This document shows, in pieces, positions 63,303 through 64,000 of a stretch of 64,000 nt of DNA. The translations under genes and the position numbers were made by a program. Origin of the DNA: Planctomycetia bacterium (GTDB lineage: Bacteria; Planctomycetota; Brocadiia; Brocadiales; Brocadiaceae). The stretch is from the NCBI GenBank assembly GCA_015075005.1, contig JABTVC010000002.1, positions 1 to 64,000 of the forward strand. Direction: 5' to 3'. The notes beneath the pieces are model-generated. The model ran no database searches and was not told where the DNA came from. It saw only the letters and a list, made by a program, of their open reading frames with translations. How positions within the stretch are numbered: the first letter of the stretch is position 1; each line of letters starts with the position of its first letter.

Positions 63303-64000
63303 GTCGGTAGAGTAGAAACAGACGACGAGAACTTAGGCAGAAGTTTGTTTTCTCTGTTTGCTGGCTGGTTTCCCGCCAGTGCCACCATATCTCCGCCATA
63401 TACTTATCATCTGCCCCCCTCGTCAAACCGTGCATGCGATTTTCCCGCACACGGCTTTCCGACAGTCTTCTTCTTAAGCTTTCACAGGTTGTCTGACAGG
63501 AACATATTTTGTTGGGTCTATTAGCCCATATCTATTGACTAATTCCTTAAACGCTCCTCGATTATAGAGCTTGCTCCTGCGCTGACTTTTCCTCTTATAA
63601 TATCTCGTCAATCTCTTGAAAAGATAATATCGTAGGTCTCTTTTCGCCTTGTTTGGATACGTTACTCCCTCTATTGTGAAGTAATTTATCCATCCTATTG
63701 TTATTGCATTCAATTCATTAGCTACTTTTTCCGCCGCTTTATGCCCATTGCTCTTGAGGTAGTTTCCTATCTTTTCCCTAACCTTCTTTTGTGATTTCTT
63801 GCTTGGTTCTATGTTCCAGTATTTCTTGTGTTTCCTACCAAACAAATCTTCTGAGAAGGATATGGTATGTCCGAGAAAGTCAAAGCTCTCTTCTTCAGCT
63901 TTTACTATTTTACTCTTATCCTCGTTAAGACTCAGCTTTAACTTCTTTAACAACCTGTTGAGATAGTCTAATGCTTCACGAGGTATTCGCTTTGCCATCA
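63303..64000 (-). mobile_element. Group II intron, 3' portion (runs off the right edge)
   Basis: The element contains the maturase gene and, after it, a domain V-like hairpin at about 63424-63459: AGCCGTGTGCG and CGCATGCACGGTT around a GAAA-type loop, with the AGC triad. A run GAGGGGG and a last segment ending CTACTCTACC put the 3' splice site near 63303, to within several bases. The 5' part lies outside the window. Confidence 0.75.
63474..64000 (-). CDS. ltrA: Group II intron reverse transcriptase/maturase, C-terminal part
   Basis: The frame stays open to the right edge, so the N-terminal reverse-transcriptase core lies outside the window. The visible part has the end of the RT thumb (LDYLNRLLKKLKLSLNEDKS, FDFLGHTISFSEDLFGRKHK) and the maturase-specific GIIM domain (ELNAITIGWINYFTIEG), closing with FKELVNRYGLIDPTKY. 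It promotes intron splicing and mobility. Confidence 0.92.
   Translation of the reverse strand, partial: MAKRIPREALDYLNRLLKKLKLSLNEDKSKIVKAEEESFDFLGHTISFSEDLFGRKHKKYWNIEPSKKSQKKVREKIGNYLKSNGHKAAEKVANELNAITIGWINYFTIEGVTYPNKAKRDLRYYLFKRLTRYYKRKSQRRSKLYNRGAFKELVNRYGLIDPTKYVPVRQPVKA

Overview
The window comes from an anammox planctomycete (order Brocadiales: Kuenenia, Brocadia or Jettenia type). The diagnostic evidence is a complete nitrite oxidoreductase locus: a Tat-exported molybdopterin catalytic subunit NxrA, a four-cluster Fe-S subunit NxrB, a haem-b type subunit NxrC and a TorD/NarJ-type chaperone. It sits beside five c-type cytochromes, a cytochrome bd-like membrane subunit and two cupredoxins. 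I cannot fix the genus from sequence alone. Composition is moderately AT-rich, and most genes lie on the minus strand.

Layout. 1-1 kb: end of a membrane protein and a NosL-like protein (plus strand). 1.2-6 kb: transketolase, proC and an RhlE-like helicase (minus). 6.4-7.5 kb: App1-like lipoprotein. 8-22 kb: a minus-strand series which, in transcription order, is ftsH (internal stop), lon, a Usp protein, archease, rtcB (frameshifted), pcm, a GH15 glucoamylase fused to a ferredoxin domain, a hybrid histidine kinase with a haem c motif, and two response regulators. 22.5-24 kb: a SatD-like/DUF3307 pair (plus). 24.3-29 kb: argB, argD, argF, rph, a short HepT-like ORF and rdgB. 29-35 kb: an FHA-GAF sigma-54 activator, then ispG-dxr-rseP with an unusual four-PDZ RseP.

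35.5-56 kb is the respiratory core. In transcription order it reads: secreted CarboxypepD_reg protein, cupredoxin, bd-like subunit, diheme cytochrome, membrane-anchored cytochrome, diheme-NxrC fusion, tetraheme cytochrome, monoheme cytochrome, Usp-Usp-PCP_red protein, then after about 660 bp with a candidate promoter NxrC, NxrB, chaperone, HExxH zincin-like protein, NxrA, second cupredoxin, and a strong intrinsic terminator. The likely arrangement is that NXR exchanges electrons between nitrite and nitrate, while the cupredoxins and cytochromes link it to the bd-like membrane module. The zincin-like protein and the chaperone are candidate assembly factors.

56-64 kb: metallophosphoesterase, a small Cys-rich protein, CBS protein, YkgJ-like Cys-cluster protein, an orphan dCache-like membrane sensor, a SulP transporter, two transposase remnants, and the 3' part of a group II intron that runs off the right edge.

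No tRNA, rRNA or CRISPR array was recognised. The two broken genes (ftsH, rtcB) may be real or may be sequence errors.
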